A stretch of DNA of 64,000 bases, taken from assembly GCA_945892775.1 (NCBI GenBank), contig CAMDDP010000005.1:32001-96000 (forward strand). The letters are read 5' to 3'. The notes beneath the pieces were generated by a model. The model was not told the origin of the DNA and did not search any database. It saw nothing but the letters and a program-made list of their open reading frames with translations. The stretch comes from Chitinophaga pinensis. GTDB lineage: Bacteria; Bacteroidota; Bacteroidia; Chitinophagales; UBA10324. This document shows positions 9,357 to 19,435 of this stretch, in pieces. The position numbers and the translations under genes were made by a program. Within the stretch, counting starts at the first letter, position 1, and every line of letters starts with the position of its first letter.

Positions 9357-10913
9357 ATGAACAGCTTGGCTACAATACTATGGTGCGACGATGAAATTGA
9401 ATTATTGAAACCCCATTTGCTTTTTCTCCTCGAGAAAGGATACAACATAATTGAAGTTAGCAATGGCGTTGATGCTATTGAGAAATGTAAGAACCATATT
9501 ATTGATGTGGTTTTTTTGGATGAACAAATGCCTGGTCTAAGTGGCCTCGAAACTCTTTCGCGCATAAAATCACTTTATCCAACATTGCCGATTGTAATGA
9601 TAACAAAGAATGAGGAAGAGAATCTTATGGAACAAGCAATAGGCTCTCAAATAAGCGACTACCTTATTAAACCTGTCAAAAGCAATCAGATATTACTAAC
9701 ACTGAAAAAAATTCTTGAAAGTCGTCAACTCATAAGTTCCAAAACTACTTCTGATTACCAGAAAGAATTTCAGCAAATTATGATGCAAATGACTAATGGG
9801 TTGAACCAACAAGAGTGGGGAGATTTATATCGCAAACTTATTTATTGGGAATTAGAACTTGATAAATCAAAGAATAATGACATGCGCGATGTATTAAATA
9901 TGCAGAAGAGTGAGGCCAATAGCGAGTTTTGCAAATTTGTTTCAAAAAACTATTTAAAATGGCTGAACAAACCAGATGAAACAGCGCCAACTCTTTCGCA
10001 CACATTAATGCGCGAAAAAGTTTTACCATTTATTAATGATGAGGTGCCAACATTTTTTATCCTTATTGATAATCTTCGTTTTGACCAATGGAAAATCATA
10101 CAACCATTACTAAGTGAAAATTTTAGAGTGAATGCTGAAGACCATTATTATTCTATTCTTCCAACGAGCACACAATATAGTCGAAATGCCATATTTGCTG
10201 GAATGACTCCACTTGATATTGAATCAAAATTTCCAAATTATTGGTTGAATGATGAAGAAGAAGGCGGTAAAAATTTGCATGAGCAAGATTTTCTTGGCGA
10301 CCTAATTGTTCGCAGTAAGAAAGATATAAAATTCTCTTACACTAAAATCACCAACTCAAACGACGGGCAAAAAATGGTTGACAACATTCACAACATGCTG
10401 CAGAATCCATTCAATGTTATTGTTTATAATTTTGTTGACTTGTTATCACATGCACGAACTGAAATGCAGGTACTAAAGGAATTAGCAAACGATGAAACTT
10501 CCTACCGTTCAATTACACTTTCGTGGTTCGAGCATTCACCATTGTACCAAGCACTTATGAAATTGGCAGAAAAAAAAGTGAATCTGATTATTTCAACCGA
10601 CCATGGAAGCATTCGGGTGAAAGAACCAATAAAGGTAATTGGCGATAGAGATACAACAACCAATCTTAGATACAAACACGGTCGCAATCTCAATTATAAC
10701 CCTAGAGAAGTTTTTGAGGTTCGAAATCCATTTGAAGCAAAATTGCCGAAGCCACATGTAAGCAGTGCATTCATTTTTGCGAAAGCCGATACTTTTTTCG
10801 TGTATCCTAACAACTATAATTATCATGTCAATCACTTCAGAAACACATTCCAGCATGGAGGACTAAGTATGGAAGAAATGATTTGCCCAATTGTTCGATT
10901 AACCTCGAAGTAA
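9357..10913 (+). CDS. porX: PorX-type response regulator with PglZ domain (type IX secretion regulation)
   Basis: This is a 518-residue protein when started at the ATG at 9357; a start at 9306 would add 17 residues lacking family character. Residues 1-120 are a CheY-like receiver with acidic residues Asp11-Asp12, phospho-acceptor Asp55 (VVFLDEQMPG) and Lys106. The C-terminal half carries the alkaline-phosphatase-fold PglZ domain, seen in FFILIDNLRFDQW, ILPTSTQYSRNAIF and ISTDHGSIRV. PorX acts with the kinase PorY to control type IX secretion genes, and PglZ domains of this type have phosphodiesterase activity on oligonucleotides. Its presence implies that the cell has a T9SS, consistent with a RemB-like protein elsewhere in the window. 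Confidence 0.95.
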   Translation: MNSLATILWCDDEIELLKPHLLFLLEKGYNIIEVSNGVDAIEKCKNHIIDVVFLDEQMPGLSGLETLSRIKSLYPTLPIVMITKNEEENLMEQAIGSQISDYLIKPVKSNQILLTLKKILESRQLISSKTTSDYQKEFQQIMMQMTNGLNQQEWGDLYRKLIYWELELDKSKNNDMRDVLNMQKSEANSEFCKFVSKNYLKWLNKPDETAPTLSHTLMREKVLPFINDEVPTFFILIDNLRFDQWKIIQPLLSENFRVNAEDHYYSILPTSTQYSRNAIFAGMTPLDIESKFPNYWLNDEEEGGKNLHEQDFLGDLIVRSKKDIKFSYTKITNSNDGQKMVDNIHNMLQNPFNVIVYNFVDLLSHARTEMQVLKELANDETSYRSITLSWFEHSPLYQALMKLAEKKVNLIISTDHGSIRVKEPIKVIGDRDTTTNLRYKHGRNLNYNPREVFEVRNPFEAKLPKPHVSSAFIFAKADTFFVYPNNYNYHVNHFRNTFQHGGLSMEEMICPIVRLTSK

Positions 10914-10943
10914 GAATTATTATTTTTACGGCTGTATAAAAAA

Positions 10944-12641
10944 ATGGTAGACAATGCAACCATAGAAGCCTCTTTTGAATTGCTAGGAAGACTAATGGAA
11001 TTGCATGGAGAAAATTCATTTCGAGCCAAATCATATTTATCTGCTTCCTATAATATAAGTAAGATAAATGGTTCATTGAGCAAAATGACTGCTGAAGAAA
11101 TGGCCGCCCTACCAACTATTAGTGAGATAATAAAGGAAAAAATCATTTCGCTTTTATCAACTGGCCACATCAAGCAACTGGATGCATTGTTAGAAAAAAC
11201 TCCGCAGGGAGTTGTAGAAATGATGAGCATAAAGGGGCTTGGTCCTAAAAAAGTTTCTACTATTTGGAAAGATTTAGAAATTGAAAGCGTTGACGAATTA
11301 CAATATGCCTGCCTGGAGAACAAATTGTTATTATTAAAAGGCTTTGGCGAAAAAACTCAAAAAACAGTTTTAGAAAATATAGAATTTTATATCAAACATA
11401 AAAACGAATTCCGTTTTGCTGATGTGGAAGAAGAAAGCCTATTGATGATTCAACTTCTGAAAAAATATTTTTCAGATGAAGAAATTTCTTCCACTGGAGA
11501 GTTTCGTCGCTATTGCGAAGTGCTCGATAAAATTAAAATTCTTACAACTGCTCCAATCCAAGAGGTCATTGAAATGCTAAGTCAATCTTCATTCGAGCAA
11601 ATTGAAGAAATTGAAAACACCTTACTTTTCAAAACAACTGCAGGAACTTTATTTGAGATTTTATTTTGTGAAAAGAATAATTTCTATAAAAATCTCTTTA
11701 TAACTACAGGGAATGACTCACATATTAAAGCAGTGAAAAAAAATATTCCAAACTTTGATTCAAAACAGTTTTCAAGCGAAGAAGCAATATATCAATCAGC
11801 TAGTTTAAGTTTTATTCTTCCTGAATTGCGTGAAGGACTTACCGAAATTGAATTAGCCCTCGAAAATAAATTGCCCGATTTGATTGCCCCTAATAATATT
11901 AAGGGAGTCGTTCATGCGCATTCTACTTGGAGTGACGGAAATAATACAATTGAAGAAATGGCCCGTTACAGTTTAAAGTTGGGTTATGAATATTTATGCA
12001 TGAGCGACCACTCCCAGTCAGCCGTGTATGCAAAAGGACTTTCCATAGAACGAGTTCTACAACAACACGATGAGATTGACAAACTGAATCAGAAGTTATC
12101 GCCATTTAAAATATTTAAAGGAATTGAATCAGATATTTTAGGTGATGGCTCATTGGACTATGATGAAAATATTCTTTCTCAGTTTGATTTCGTCATTGCA
12201 TCCATTCATCAGAATTTTAAAATGAGTGAAGAAAAAGCAACAGAAAGATTGAATCGTGCCATTCAAAATCCTTATACAACTATACTTGGTCACCCAACAG
12301 GCCGCCTACTTCTTTCCCGTAAAGGCTATCCGATAAATCACAAAACTGTTATTGAGGCCGCTGCTAAAAACAATGTGATTATTGAAATAAATGCGCACCC
12401 ATGGCGATTAGATATAGACTGGCGCTGGATACAATTTGCAATAAAAAATGGAGTTCAAATCAGCATTAATCCTGATGCTCATAACCTGAATGGAATTCAC
12501 GACATTCATTACGGAATGATTGTCGCACGCAAAGGAATGCTGACAAAACAAATGACTTTCAATTCAAGAAGTGTTAATGAAATGGAAGAATATTTTACTA
12601 ATCGAAAAGCAAAAATAAAATCAATGGTGGCAAAACAATAA
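10944..12641 (+). CDS. polX: PolX-family protein: HhH, degenerate Pol X and PHP nuclease domains
   Basis: The 565-residue protein has PolX layout: an N-terminal 8-kDa-like domain, two helix-hairpin-helix segments (GLGPKKVSTIW, GFGEKTQKTV), the Pol X palm, and a PHP domain from about residue 315. The palm motif that should read like FRRxxExxxDLD is FRRYCEVLDKIK (187-198), so the two metal-binding aspartates align with Lys196 and Lys198. The third acidic site looks altered too (TLFEILF). PHP motifs are intact: HAHSTWSDG, SDHSQS, ASIHQNF, GHPTGRLL, NAHPWRLD and PDAHN. It is likely a 3'-5' exonuclease/AP-processing repair protein without polymerase activity. It lies 30 bp after porX on the same strand. 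Confidence 0.93.
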   Translation: MVDNATIEASFELLGRLMELHGENSFRAKSYLSASYNISKINGSLSKMTAEEMAALPTISEIIKEKIISLLSTGHIKQLDALLEKTPQGVVEMMSIKGLGPKKVSTIWKDLEIESVDELQYACLENKLLLLKGFGEKTQKTVLENIEFYIKHKNEFRFADVEEESLLMIQLLKKYFSDEEISSTGEFRRYCEVLDKIKILTTAPIQEVIEMLSQSSFEQIEEIENTLLFKTTAGTLFEILFCEKNNFYKNLFITTGNDSHIKAVKKNIPNFDSKQFSSEEAIYQSASLSFILPELREGLTEIELALENKLPDLIAPNNIKGVVHAHSTWSDGNNTIEEMARYSLKLGYEYLCMSDHSQSAVYAKGLSIERVLQQHDEIDKLNQKLSPFKIFKGIESDILGDGSLDYDENILSQFDFVIASIHQNFKMSEEKATERLNRAIQNPYTTILGHPTGRLLLSRKGYPINHKTVIEAAAKNNVIIEINAHPWRLDIDWRWIQFAIKNGVQISINPDAHNLNGIHDIHYGMIVARKGMLTKQMTFNSRSVNEMEEYFTNRKAKIKSMVAKQ

Positions 12642-12649
12642 TACTGATA

Positions 12650-12657
12650 TAAATTTG
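12650..12657 (+). promoter_or_regulatory. TAnnTTTG promoter-like octamer before the DUF1573 gene
   Basis: TAAATTTG matches the Bacteroidota -7 consensus and ends 6 nt before the ATG at 12664. It would give a leaderless or near-leaderless transcript. Confidence 0.4.
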
Positions 12658-12663
12658 CGATTT

Positions 12664-13188
12664 ATGAAAGAACACATTAAAACACTTTCACTCATTGTTA
12701 TTGCATTGAGTGTTTTCACCATTGCTCTTATTGATTTACTTAAACTAGCAATTCCTAAATCACAGGAATTTCCGTCCAATTTTATTGAAAATAAAAATTC
12801 GCCGGGTCCAGCTCAAAACATGATGGATCAAAATCCAGCAACGAACCAAAGATTAAGTGATTCTTCATTAACAACTATTGATTTTGCTGAAGAAGTATTC
12901 AACTTTGGAGATATTTATGAAGGTGACAAAGTCACACACGAATTCAAATTTAAAAACACTGGAAAAAATCCATTGATAATTAAAAGTGCTAAAGCTTCAT
13001 GTGGTTGCACCATTCCTTCTTATCCCAAAGAACCAATTATGACTGGTAAAGAAGCAATTATTAAAGTCCTATTTAATTCGACGGGCAAAGGAGGGCAGCA
13101 ACATAAATCAGTACACATAACTGCAAACACAATTCCTAATTATGTTTCTATCGAAATAAAAGCAAATGTGCTCAATAAGAAAAAATAG
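12664..13188 (+). CDS. DUF1573 domain-containing membrane-anchored protein
   Basis: The 174-residue protein (from ATG at 12664; a TTG at 12655 is less likely because it falls inside the promoter octamer) has one N-terminal hydrophobic segment, then a low-complexity linker. A DUF1573 Ig-like domain follows, recognised by FNFGDIYEGDKVTHEFKFKN, the GKNPLIIKSAKASCGCTIP motif and later FNSTGKGG. DUF1573 proteins are abundant exported proteins of unknown role in Bacteroidota. The CGC motif is a family hallmark. It is followed after 3 bp by the UbiA gene, suggesting a shared transcript. Confidence 0.88.
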   Translation: MKEHIKTLSLIVIALSVFTIALIDLLKLAIPKSQEFPSNFIENKNSPGPAQNMMDQNPATNQRLSDSSLTTIDFAEEVFNFGDIYEGDKVTHEFKFKNTGKNPLIIKSAKASCGCTIPSYPKEPIMTGKEAIIKVLFNSTGKGGQQHKSVHITANTIPNYVSIEIKANVLNKKK

Positions 13189-13191
13189 ACA

Positions 13192-14043
13192 ATGAAAAAA
13201 TATTTCTATTTTATAAAATTTAGTCATACCATATTCGCTTTACCGTTTGCAATAATTGGATATTTCTTGGCCATTTCAAAAGAAGAATATTATTTTAATT
13301 GGAAAACTTTTTTTCTTGTTGTTGCTTGCATGATTTGTGCTCGAAGTGCTGCAATGGGCTTCAATCGTTATGCTGATAGAAAAATTGATGCAAAAAATCC
13401 ACGCACAGCAGCAAGGGAAATTCCTGCAGGAAAAATTTCCTCATCAGCAGCTTTTTTATTCGTATTTTTTTTTTCAATCTTGTTTATTGTTTGCACCTGG
13501 CTTATTAATCCATTGTGTTTTTATCTATCGCCTATCGCATTACTTGTTGTCCTTGGGTATAGCTATACTAAAAGATTTACTCCACTCGCACATTTGTTTT
13601 TAGGTCTTGGCTTATCATTTGCTCCCATAGGAGCATATCTTGCTGTAACCAGCATATTTAGTTTGCTTCCGGTTTTATTTTCCTTCATAGTAATGAGTTG
13701 GGTTTCGGGTTTCGATATTATTTATGCTTTGCAAGATGAGGAGTTTGATCGGAAAGAAAATTTATTTAGTATTCCGGTTTGGCTTGGTAAAAAAAATGCT
13801 CTTGTCTTTTCAAGAACTCTTCATTTCGTAACTGCTTCGCTATTAATTTTTGCAGGATATTATGGTGGCTTTGGAATCAGTTACTGGATTGGAGCCATTA
13901 TCTTTATTTCACTACTTGGCTACCAGCAAAAATTTGTTATACCTGATGATTTAAGCAAAATAGATATTGCATTTGCAACAACAAATGGAATCGCCAGTCT
14001 TATTTTTTCAGTTTTAGTTATCACTGATTTATACCTAAAATAA
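13192..14043 (+). CDS. UbiA-family prenyltransferase
   Basis: This 283-residue polytopic membrane protein (about 8-9 helices) has both aspartate-rich prenyl-diphosphate/Mg motifs: NRYADRKIDAKNPRTAAREIPAG around residues 58-80, and a second in ALQDEEFDRKENLFSIP. It transfers a polyprenyl chain to an aromatic acceptor, most likely in menaquinone biosynthesis (MqnP or 4-hydroxybenzoate prenyltransferase-like). The REIPAG text is typical of the UbiA/MqnP branch rather than MenA. No other quinone gene is present here, so the acceptor is unproven. It abuts ruvX with no gap. Confidence 0.9.
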   Translation: MKKYFYFIKFSHTIFALPFAIIGYFLAISKEEYYFNWKTFFLVVACMICARSAAMGFNRYADRKIDAKNPRTAAREIPAGKISSSAAFLFVFFFSILFIVCTWLINPLCFYLSPIALLVVLGYSYTKRFTPLAHLFLGLGLSFAPIGAYLAVTSIFSLLPVLFSFIVMSWVSGFDIIYALQDEEFDRKENLFSIPVWLGKKNALVFSRTLHFVTASLLIFAGYYGGFGISYWIGAIIFISLLGYQQKFVIPDDLSKIDIAFATTNGIASLIFSVLVITDLYLK

Positions 14044-14460
14044 ATGGGGCGACTTTTAGGAATTGATTACGGAGAAAAACGAGTTGGAATAGCCGTGACA
14101 GATTTATCAAAAATTATTTCTTCTTCACTCACTACTGTTCCCACACACGAGGCATTAAATTTTTTAAAAGATTATTGCAGTAAAGAACCAGTTGAAGTAT
14201 TCGTAATTGGCGATCCGAAAACTTTGCGCAACGAAGACAACAAATTAAGTCCTAAAGTGAATTCATTTATTTTGTTGCTTCAAAAAGAATTTCCATTAGT
14301 CCCGATACACAAAGTAGACGAACGATTCACTTCAAAAATGGCTTCTGCCATAATTTTACAAAGCGGAATTGGAAAAATGAAGCGACAAAATAAAGACTTA
14401 GTTGATAAAGTGAGCGCAGCTATTATTTTACAAACTTTTCTTGACACCTATCCAAAATGA
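14044..14460 (+). CDS. ruvX: Putative pre-16S rRNA nuclease / Holliday junction resolvase YqgF
   Basis: The 138-residue RNase H-fold protein has N-terminal GIDYGEKRVGIAVTD with catalytic Asp8, a central IGDPKT, and the C-terminal VDERFTS and DKVSAAIILQ segments. YqgF/RuvX is implicated in 16S rRNA 5'-end processing. Length is normal for the family. Its stop overlaps the def start by 4 bp (ATGA). Confidence 0.95.
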   Translation: MGRLLGIDYGEKRVGIAVTDLSKIISSSLTTVPTHEALNFLKDYCSKEPVEVFVIGDPKTLRNEDNKLSPKVNSFILLLQKEFPLVPIHKVDERFTSKMASAIILQSGIGKMKRQNKDLVDKVSAAIILQTFLDTYPK

Positions 14461-15050
14461 TTTTACCTATTACTGCTTACGGCGATCCTGTTTTACGAAA
14501 AAGAAGTGCAGATATTGATGCGCAATACCCAAATCTTGCTGAGGTAATTTCAAACATGTGGGAAACCATGTACAATGCATCTGGCATCGGCTTGGCTGCA
14601 CCTCAAATAAATTTACCTATTCGACTTTTTATGATTGATAGTGATTTCATTTTAAAGAAATTGGAAAATGAAGAAAATCAATCAGAAAATGATTTTGCAG
14701 GAGAAAAAGGAGTGACACAGATTTTCATCAACGCAAAAATTCATTCTCGTATTGGCGAAGAATGGTATTATACTGAGGGTTGTTTAAGTATTCCAAATAT
14801 TCGTGAAGATGTTTTACGCCGCGACGAAATTGATATTGAATACTATGACATAAATTTTATAAGGCATCGCGAAAAATTCTCAGGATTAACCGGAAGAGTC
14901 ATTCAACACGAATATGATCATATTGAAGGAATATTATTTACAGATCTTTTAAAACCTTTGAAAAAAAGATTGCTTAAAAATAAATTAGAAAGAATTTCAA
15001 AAGGCAATGTGACGGTTGATTATAAAATGAAATTTCCTGTAAAGAAATAA
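14457..15050 (+). CDS. def: Peptide deformylase
   Basis: This 197-residue metalloenzyme removes the N-formyl group from new proteins. All three family motifs are visible: GIGLAAPQ (43-50), EGCLS (Cys109) and QHEYDH (His151, His155 as metal ligands). The insert around residues 65-85 is charged and typical of Bacteroidota Def. It is the last gene of a tightly packed run (DUF1573, ubiA-like, ruvX, def) and is followed by a hairpin terminator. Confidence 0.97.
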   Translation: MILPITAYGDPVLRKRSADIDAQYPNLAEVISNMWETMYNASGIGLAAPQINLPIRLFMIDSDFILKKLENEENQSENDFAGEKGVTQIFINAKIHSRIGEEWYYTEGCLSIPNIREDVLRRDEIDIEYYDINFIRHREKFSGLTGRVIQHEYDHIEGILFTDLLKPLKKRLLKNKLERISKGNVTVDYKMKFPVKK

Positions 15051-15077
15051 TGTTTTAAAAAGAACAAAACGAGTTTT

Positions 15078-15106
15078 ACAAGCTTAAGGTGAGCTTGTTA
15101 TTTTTT
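15078..15106 (+). terminator. Rho-independent terminator after def
   Basis: An 8-bp stem (15078-15085 with 15091-15098, one G-T pair), a 5-nt loop and a following T-run (15101-15106) lie 28 bp after the def stop. The region is shared with the 3' end of the convergent minus-strand gene. Confidence 0.55.
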
Positions 15107-15742
15107 ATTTGGGTTTTTATACTTACCACTTTTCAGATCGCTAATAAATTGACTCCAGGCAAAAGCATTTAACAGACTAATTGGATGCGCCTGACCATAA
15201 TAATATAATGTTTGGGAATAATTATTCATTACCATTCTTGCATTAATATTTGGATCTGCAGCTTGCGCTGATGCAAGAGAACGAAGATAATCCGGATTCA
15301 AATTTTTTCGTGCGCGTTCAAGGTCATCGTCAGGAATTGGCGTATGAATAAATGCATATGGAAATTGATCTAATGAACCCCATGGATAAACCATTGCTTC
15401 AGGCAACATATAAAATGTTGGATCTAAAAAAAAATTAGCCGCGTATTTATCCGCTATATTTTCTTTGGGTATTATAAATTGTTTAGTTTTAAATCCAAGA
15501 GTTGAAAAAAAAATAGTATCTCCTTCATATCCTACTAAACTAAAAAATCCTGTAAAATTACTTATTGCAATATAGCCAGTCGTATAATCATAAATTGTAG
15601 CAAAAGGTATGACCCTATGTGCGGTATCAGCCGAATACAGAACCCCACTAAACTGAATTATTTTTCTTTCTTGCGCTCTAATAAAAGAAAAAGAAGAAAT
15701 AAAAATTAAAAGGATGAGTGTAAGTACTCTTTTAAATTTCAT
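15098..15742 (-). CDS. Exported protein with carboxypeptidase-regulatory-like domain
   Basis: The 214-residue protein begins with a clear signal peptide (MKFKRVLTLILLIFISSFSF, probable cleavage after IRAQ). Residues 30-115 look like a CarboxypepD_reg-like beta-sandwich (SGVLYSADTAHRVIPFATIYD, GFFSLVGYEGDTIFFSTLGF). These domains are widespread at the Bacteroidota surface and usually act as accessory modules. The C-terminal 100 residues are family-specific and of unknown role. No downstream partner is apparent; it converges on def. Confidence 0.82.
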   Translation of the reverse strand: MKFKRVLTLILLIFISSFSFIRAQERKIIQFSGVLYSADTAHRVIPFATIYDYTTGYIAISNFTGFFSLVGYEGDTIFFSTLGFKTKQFIIPKENIADKYAANFFLDPTFYMLPEAMVYPWGSLDQFPYAFIHTPIPDDDLERARKNLNPDYLRSLASAQAADPNINARMVMNNYSQTLYYYGQAHPISLLNAFAWSQFISDLKSGKYKNPNKK

Positions 15743-15799
15743 TGAGAAAATGTTGCCTCAACAAATGTATCCGTAAGCTGTAATTAAAAAAAGTATTAC

Positions 15800-16381
15800 T
15801 CAGGATTTTTTAACTTTAGCATCAGTTTTCCGTTCCTTTCTTACGGGCATTTTAAATTTCTTTGATGCCGAAAAACCGGAAAGTGCTTGAACTAAAAAAT
15901 ATATTCCGGCTGGTAAAGCAAGGAATAATGAAAATACCCCAATGAATTTAGTTTGCTCATCCTCAGAGGTCATTAAAAAATAAGGTATAATTATTATAAT
16001 AATTGCTGCTGCAAATTCACCTAAAAATACAATGTAGGGGGAAGTGTATGTGCTTTGATAAAATTTAGTCCTTAAAAATTCTTTATATGGAAGTCGAGCA
16101 TGAACAGTGGCTCTTTCTCTTGCCACCATTAACCAACGTTTGAAGGGAGCGTAAGTTTCCGGATTATGATGTGTATTAAAATCTTCTTCAAACAACTCAC
16201 GAGTTTTAGTGTGAATCAAAATATCGTACGCTTCATTTACGCTTATGAAATGTTGCTCGGCATCTGAAGCAGAATTAAATTCAGGATGGGTTTCCTTGGT
16301 TTTTTTTCTAAACGCCCCTTTAATTTCCATGGCGCTAGCATCGTGGCTTATATCTAAAACCTTGCAATAATCTTTAAACAT
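15800..16381 (-). CDS. J-domain membrane protein with altered HPD motif
   Basis: The 193-residue protein opens with a J domain (about residues 3-65: YCKVLDISHDASAMEIKGAF, then VNEAYDIL), followed by two hydrophobic segments around residues 118-165 and a basic tail. The tripeptide that should be HPD is His32-Pro33-Glu34. The Asp of HPD is what stimulates the Hsp70 ATPase in known J proteins, so this protein may not act as a normal DnaK co-chaperone. It stands alone, divergent from gcvP. Confidence 0.85.
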   Translation of the reverse strand: MFKDYCKVLDISHDASAMEIKGAFRKKTKETHPEFNSASDAEQHFISVNEAYDILIHTKTRELFEEDFNTHHNPETYAPFKRWLMVARERATVHARLPYKEFLRTKFYQSTYTSPYIVFLGEFAAAIIIIIIPYFLMTSEDEQTKFIGVFSLFLALPAGIYFLVQALSGFSASKKFKMPVRKERKTDAKVKKS

Positions 16382-16548
16382 GGATTAAAAATTTATTTAA
16401 AAGTAACAATATGTTGCATAAAGCTAATCCCAATTCTAATGCTTCCTAACAAAAAGATGTTAAAGTGTTTTAAGTAACGGACTAATTAAGATTGTATTGT
16501 CATTTGTCCGTTACATTTGTTGCTTCAAAAAAAATCATTCCACAGAAT

Positions 16549-19395
16549 ATGTCAAGTTCTTTTTTGCGTCGTCACATAGGCCCAACCCAAATTGAAACAA
16601 AAGAAATGCTTAAGGCAATTGGCGTTTCTTCAATAAATCAATTAATTAAAGAAACCATTCCAGCATCAATTCTTATAGATAAAAAATTAAATCTACCTGA
16701 GGCACTAAGTGAATTTGAATATTTGACAGAGATGAAAAAAATTGCTTCAAAGAATCAGGTGTTTCATTCCTACATAGGAATGGGGTATTACAACACTATA
16801 ACCCCTTCCGTCATTCTTAGAAATATTTTTGAAAATCCAGGTTGGTACACTCAATATACTCCTTATCAAGCCGAAATTGCCCAGGGAAGATTGGAGATGT
16901 TGCTTAATTATCAAACATTAGTATGTGATTTAACGGGTTTGCCTGTAAGCAATGCTTCCTTATTAGATGAAGGAACTGCAGCGGGTGAAGCAATGACTTT
17001 ATTATTTCACTCAAATGGAAAACAAGAAACTAAAAATATTTTTCTTGTTGCTGATAATTGCTTCCCTCAAACAATTGATATTTTAAAAACTAGAGCGCTC
17101 CCTTTGGAAATAGAGTTGGTGATTTGCGCTTCAGATAAATTTGTTTTCAATGAAAAAGTTTTTGGTTGCATTGTTCAATATCCTGATGGACTCGGTGGAG
17201 TGAATGATTATTCATCGTTAATAGAAGAAGCAAACAAATGTGAAGTAAAGGTTGTAATGGCTACCGACTTACTTGCATTAACACTTTTAATATCTCCCGG
17301 CGAATTAGGGGCAGATATTGCAATTGGCTCAGCACAACGATTCGGGGTTCCACTTGGATTCGGAGGTCCACATGCGGCTTTCTTTGCTGCAAAAGAAGAA
17401 TACAAAAGATTAATGCCAGGAAGAATTATTGGCGTATCAATTGATGCTCAAGGTCAATCTGCTTACCGAATGAGTTTGCAAACTCGGGAGCAACACATCA
17501 GAAGAGAAAAAGCAACCTCAAACATTTGTACTGCACAGGCTTTGCTCGCCAACATGGCTGCGGCTTATGCCATTTATCACGGGGCTGATGGATTGAAAAA
17601 TATTGCAACAAGAATTTCTTCCCTTGCACAAACACTTGCGGATTCACTTTCAAAAAATTCTTCTGTAAAAATTCTGAACAAAAATTTCTTTGACACACTT
17701 TATATCGAACTCGCCGATTCAATTTTAATAAAAGAAACAGCATTAAAAAACAAAATCAATTTCAGAATAATTGATAAAACTCATATCGGAATTTCATTGG
17801 ATGAAACCACAACAGAAAAAGATTTGCTGGATATTCTGAAGGTTTTTTCTGTTTCAACAGAAATAAAAATTTCTACTGAATTAAAAAATATTCCTATCTC
17901 ATTAAGAAGAGACTCGACCTATTTAACACATCCGGTTTTCAACCGCCATCATTCAGAATCGCAAATGATGCGCTACTTAAAACAATTAGAGAACAAAGAC
18001 CTCTCACTCAATACAAGTATGATTTCATTGGGAAGTTGCACTATGAAACTAAATGCAGCTACTGAAATGATGCCTTTAAGTTGGCCAGAATTTTCTTCCA
18101 TTCATCCATTTGCTCCCACTGAACAAACAAAAGGATACACTGAAATAATTTCTCAACTCGAAAACTATTTATGTGCCATCACTGGTTTTGATGCCTGTTC
18201 ATTACAGCCCAATTCAGGTGCGCAAGGTGAATATGCTGGGCTGCTTGTTATCATGGCATATCATAATGACAGAAATGAAAGCCATAGAAATGTTGCTCTT
18301 ATTCCTTCATCAGCTCACGGAACTAATCCCGCAAGTGCCGTTATGACCGGAATGAAAGTGGTGGTAACCAAGTGCGATGAAAAAGGAAATATTGATGTTG
18401 CCGATTTGAAATTAAAAGCCGAGGAACATAAAAATGACCTGGCTTGCTTGATGGTTACCTATCCTTCAACACATGGTGTATTTGAAGAAAGCATAAAAGA
18501 AATCTGTGAAATAATTCACACTAATGGTGGCTTGGTTTACATGGATGGTGCCAATATGAATGCGCAAGTTGGATTAACATCCCCTGCTACAATTGGTGCT
18601 GATGTGAATCATATTAATCTTCATAAAACTTTTTCAATTCCACATGGGGGTGGCGGCCCTGGTATGGGACCAATTTGTGTAAATAATAAATTAGCTCCTT
18701 ACTTACCCGGGCATTCTGTAGTAAAAACAGGTGGAGAAAAAGCCATTCATTCTGTAAGTTCCGCTCCATGGGGTAGTGCTTCAATTTTATTAATATCATA
18801 TGGATACATAAGATTATTAGGCGCTGATGGCTGTGCTGATGCAACACGATATGCAATCCTGAATGCAAATTACATGAAGACTATTCTCGAAAAAGAATTC
18901 AGTATTCTATTCCAGGGTTCTAACGGGAGATGCGCACATGAAATGATTGTAGACATGCGCGAGTTTAAAAAGTTTGGAGTAGAGGTTGTAGACATAGCTA
19001 AACGATTAATGGATTATTGTTTTCATGCGCCTACCGTTTCATTCCCGGTTGCTGGCACCCTCATGATTGAACCCACTGAAAGTGAAGACAAGGAAGAACT
19101 TGATCGCTTTTGTCAAGCATTAATTTTAATCAAAAAAGAGATTCTCGAAATTGCTGACGGCACTGCTGACAAGGAAAATAATTTATTGCACAACGCTCCG
19201 CATACTGCCGCTGTTGTTACAGGGGATGAATGGAATCATCCATATTCCAGAGCACGAGCTGCATTCCCTTTACCTTATGTTATAAAAAATAAATTCTGGG
19301 CTTCAGTTTCTCGCATCAACGACACGCATGGCGACCGTAATTTAATTTGCGTATGCCCGCCAATTGAGAGCTACATCGAAGAATCCATTAGTTAG
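16549..19395 (+). CDS. gcvP: Glycine dehydrogenase (aminomethyl-transferring), glycine cleavage P protein
   Basis: The 948-residue protein (ATG at 16549; an in-frame upstream start at 16492 adds 19 residues without family character) is a single-chain P protein that decarboxylates glycine and passes the aminomethyl group to the H protein. N-terminal FLRRHIGP, mid GAQGEYAGL, and the PLP-lysine motif [17 protein letters not shown] (Lys693) are all present. The C-terminal [11 protein letters not shown] is typical. GcvT and GcvH genes are not in the window. Confidence 0.97.
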   Translation: MSSSFLRRHIGPTQIETKEMLKAIGVSSINQLIKETIPASILIDKKLNLPEALSEFEYLTEMKKIASKNQVFHSYIGMGYYNTITPSVILRNIFENPGWYTQYTPYQAEIAQGRLEMLLNYQTLVCDLTGLPVSNASLLDEGTAAGEAMTLLFHSNGKQETKNIFLVADNCFPQTIDILKTRALPLEIELVICASDKFVFNEKVFGCIVQYPDGLGGVNDYSSLIEEANKCEVKVVMATDLLALTLLISPGELGADIAIGSAQRFGVPLGFGGPHAAFFAAKEEYKRLMPGRIIGVSIDAQGQSAYRMSLQTREQHIRREKATSNICTAQALLANMAAAYAIYHGADGLKNIATRISSLAQTLADSLSKNSSVKILNKNFFDTLYIELADSILIKETALKNKINFRIIDKTHIGISLDETTTEKDLLDILKVFSVSTEIKISTELKNIPISLRRDSTYLTHPVFNRHHSESQMMRYLKQLENKDLSLNTSMISLGSCTMKLNAATEMMPLSWPEFSSIHPFAPTEQTKGYTEIISQLENYLCAITGFDACSLQPNSGAQGEYAGLLVIMAYHNDRNESHRNVALIPSSAHGTNPASAVMTGMKVVVTKCDEKGNIDVADLKLKAEEHKNDLACLMVTYPSTHGVFEESIKEICEIIHTNGGLVYMDGANMNAQVGLTSPATIGADVNHINLHKTFSIPHGGGGPGMGPICVNNKLAPYLPGHSVVKTGGEKAIHSVSSAPWGSASILLISYGYIRLLGADGCADATRYAILNANYMKTILEKEFSILFQGSNGRCAHEMIVDMREFKKFGVEVVDIAKRLMDYCFHAPTVSFPVAGTLMIEPTESEDKEELDRFCQALILIKKEILEIADGTADKENNLLHNAPHTAAVVTGDEWNHPYSRARAAFPLPYVIKNKFWASVSRINDTHGDRNLICVCPPIESYIEESIS

Positions 19396-19435
19396 GTTTT
19401 AATTAATTTGGTTTTATTTTTATTTAACAAGTCAA

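Noticed and set aside
16382-16548. Possible glycine riboswitch before gcvP
   Set aside because: I looked for the conserved tandem aptamer core and a terminator in the 167-bp leader and saw neither.
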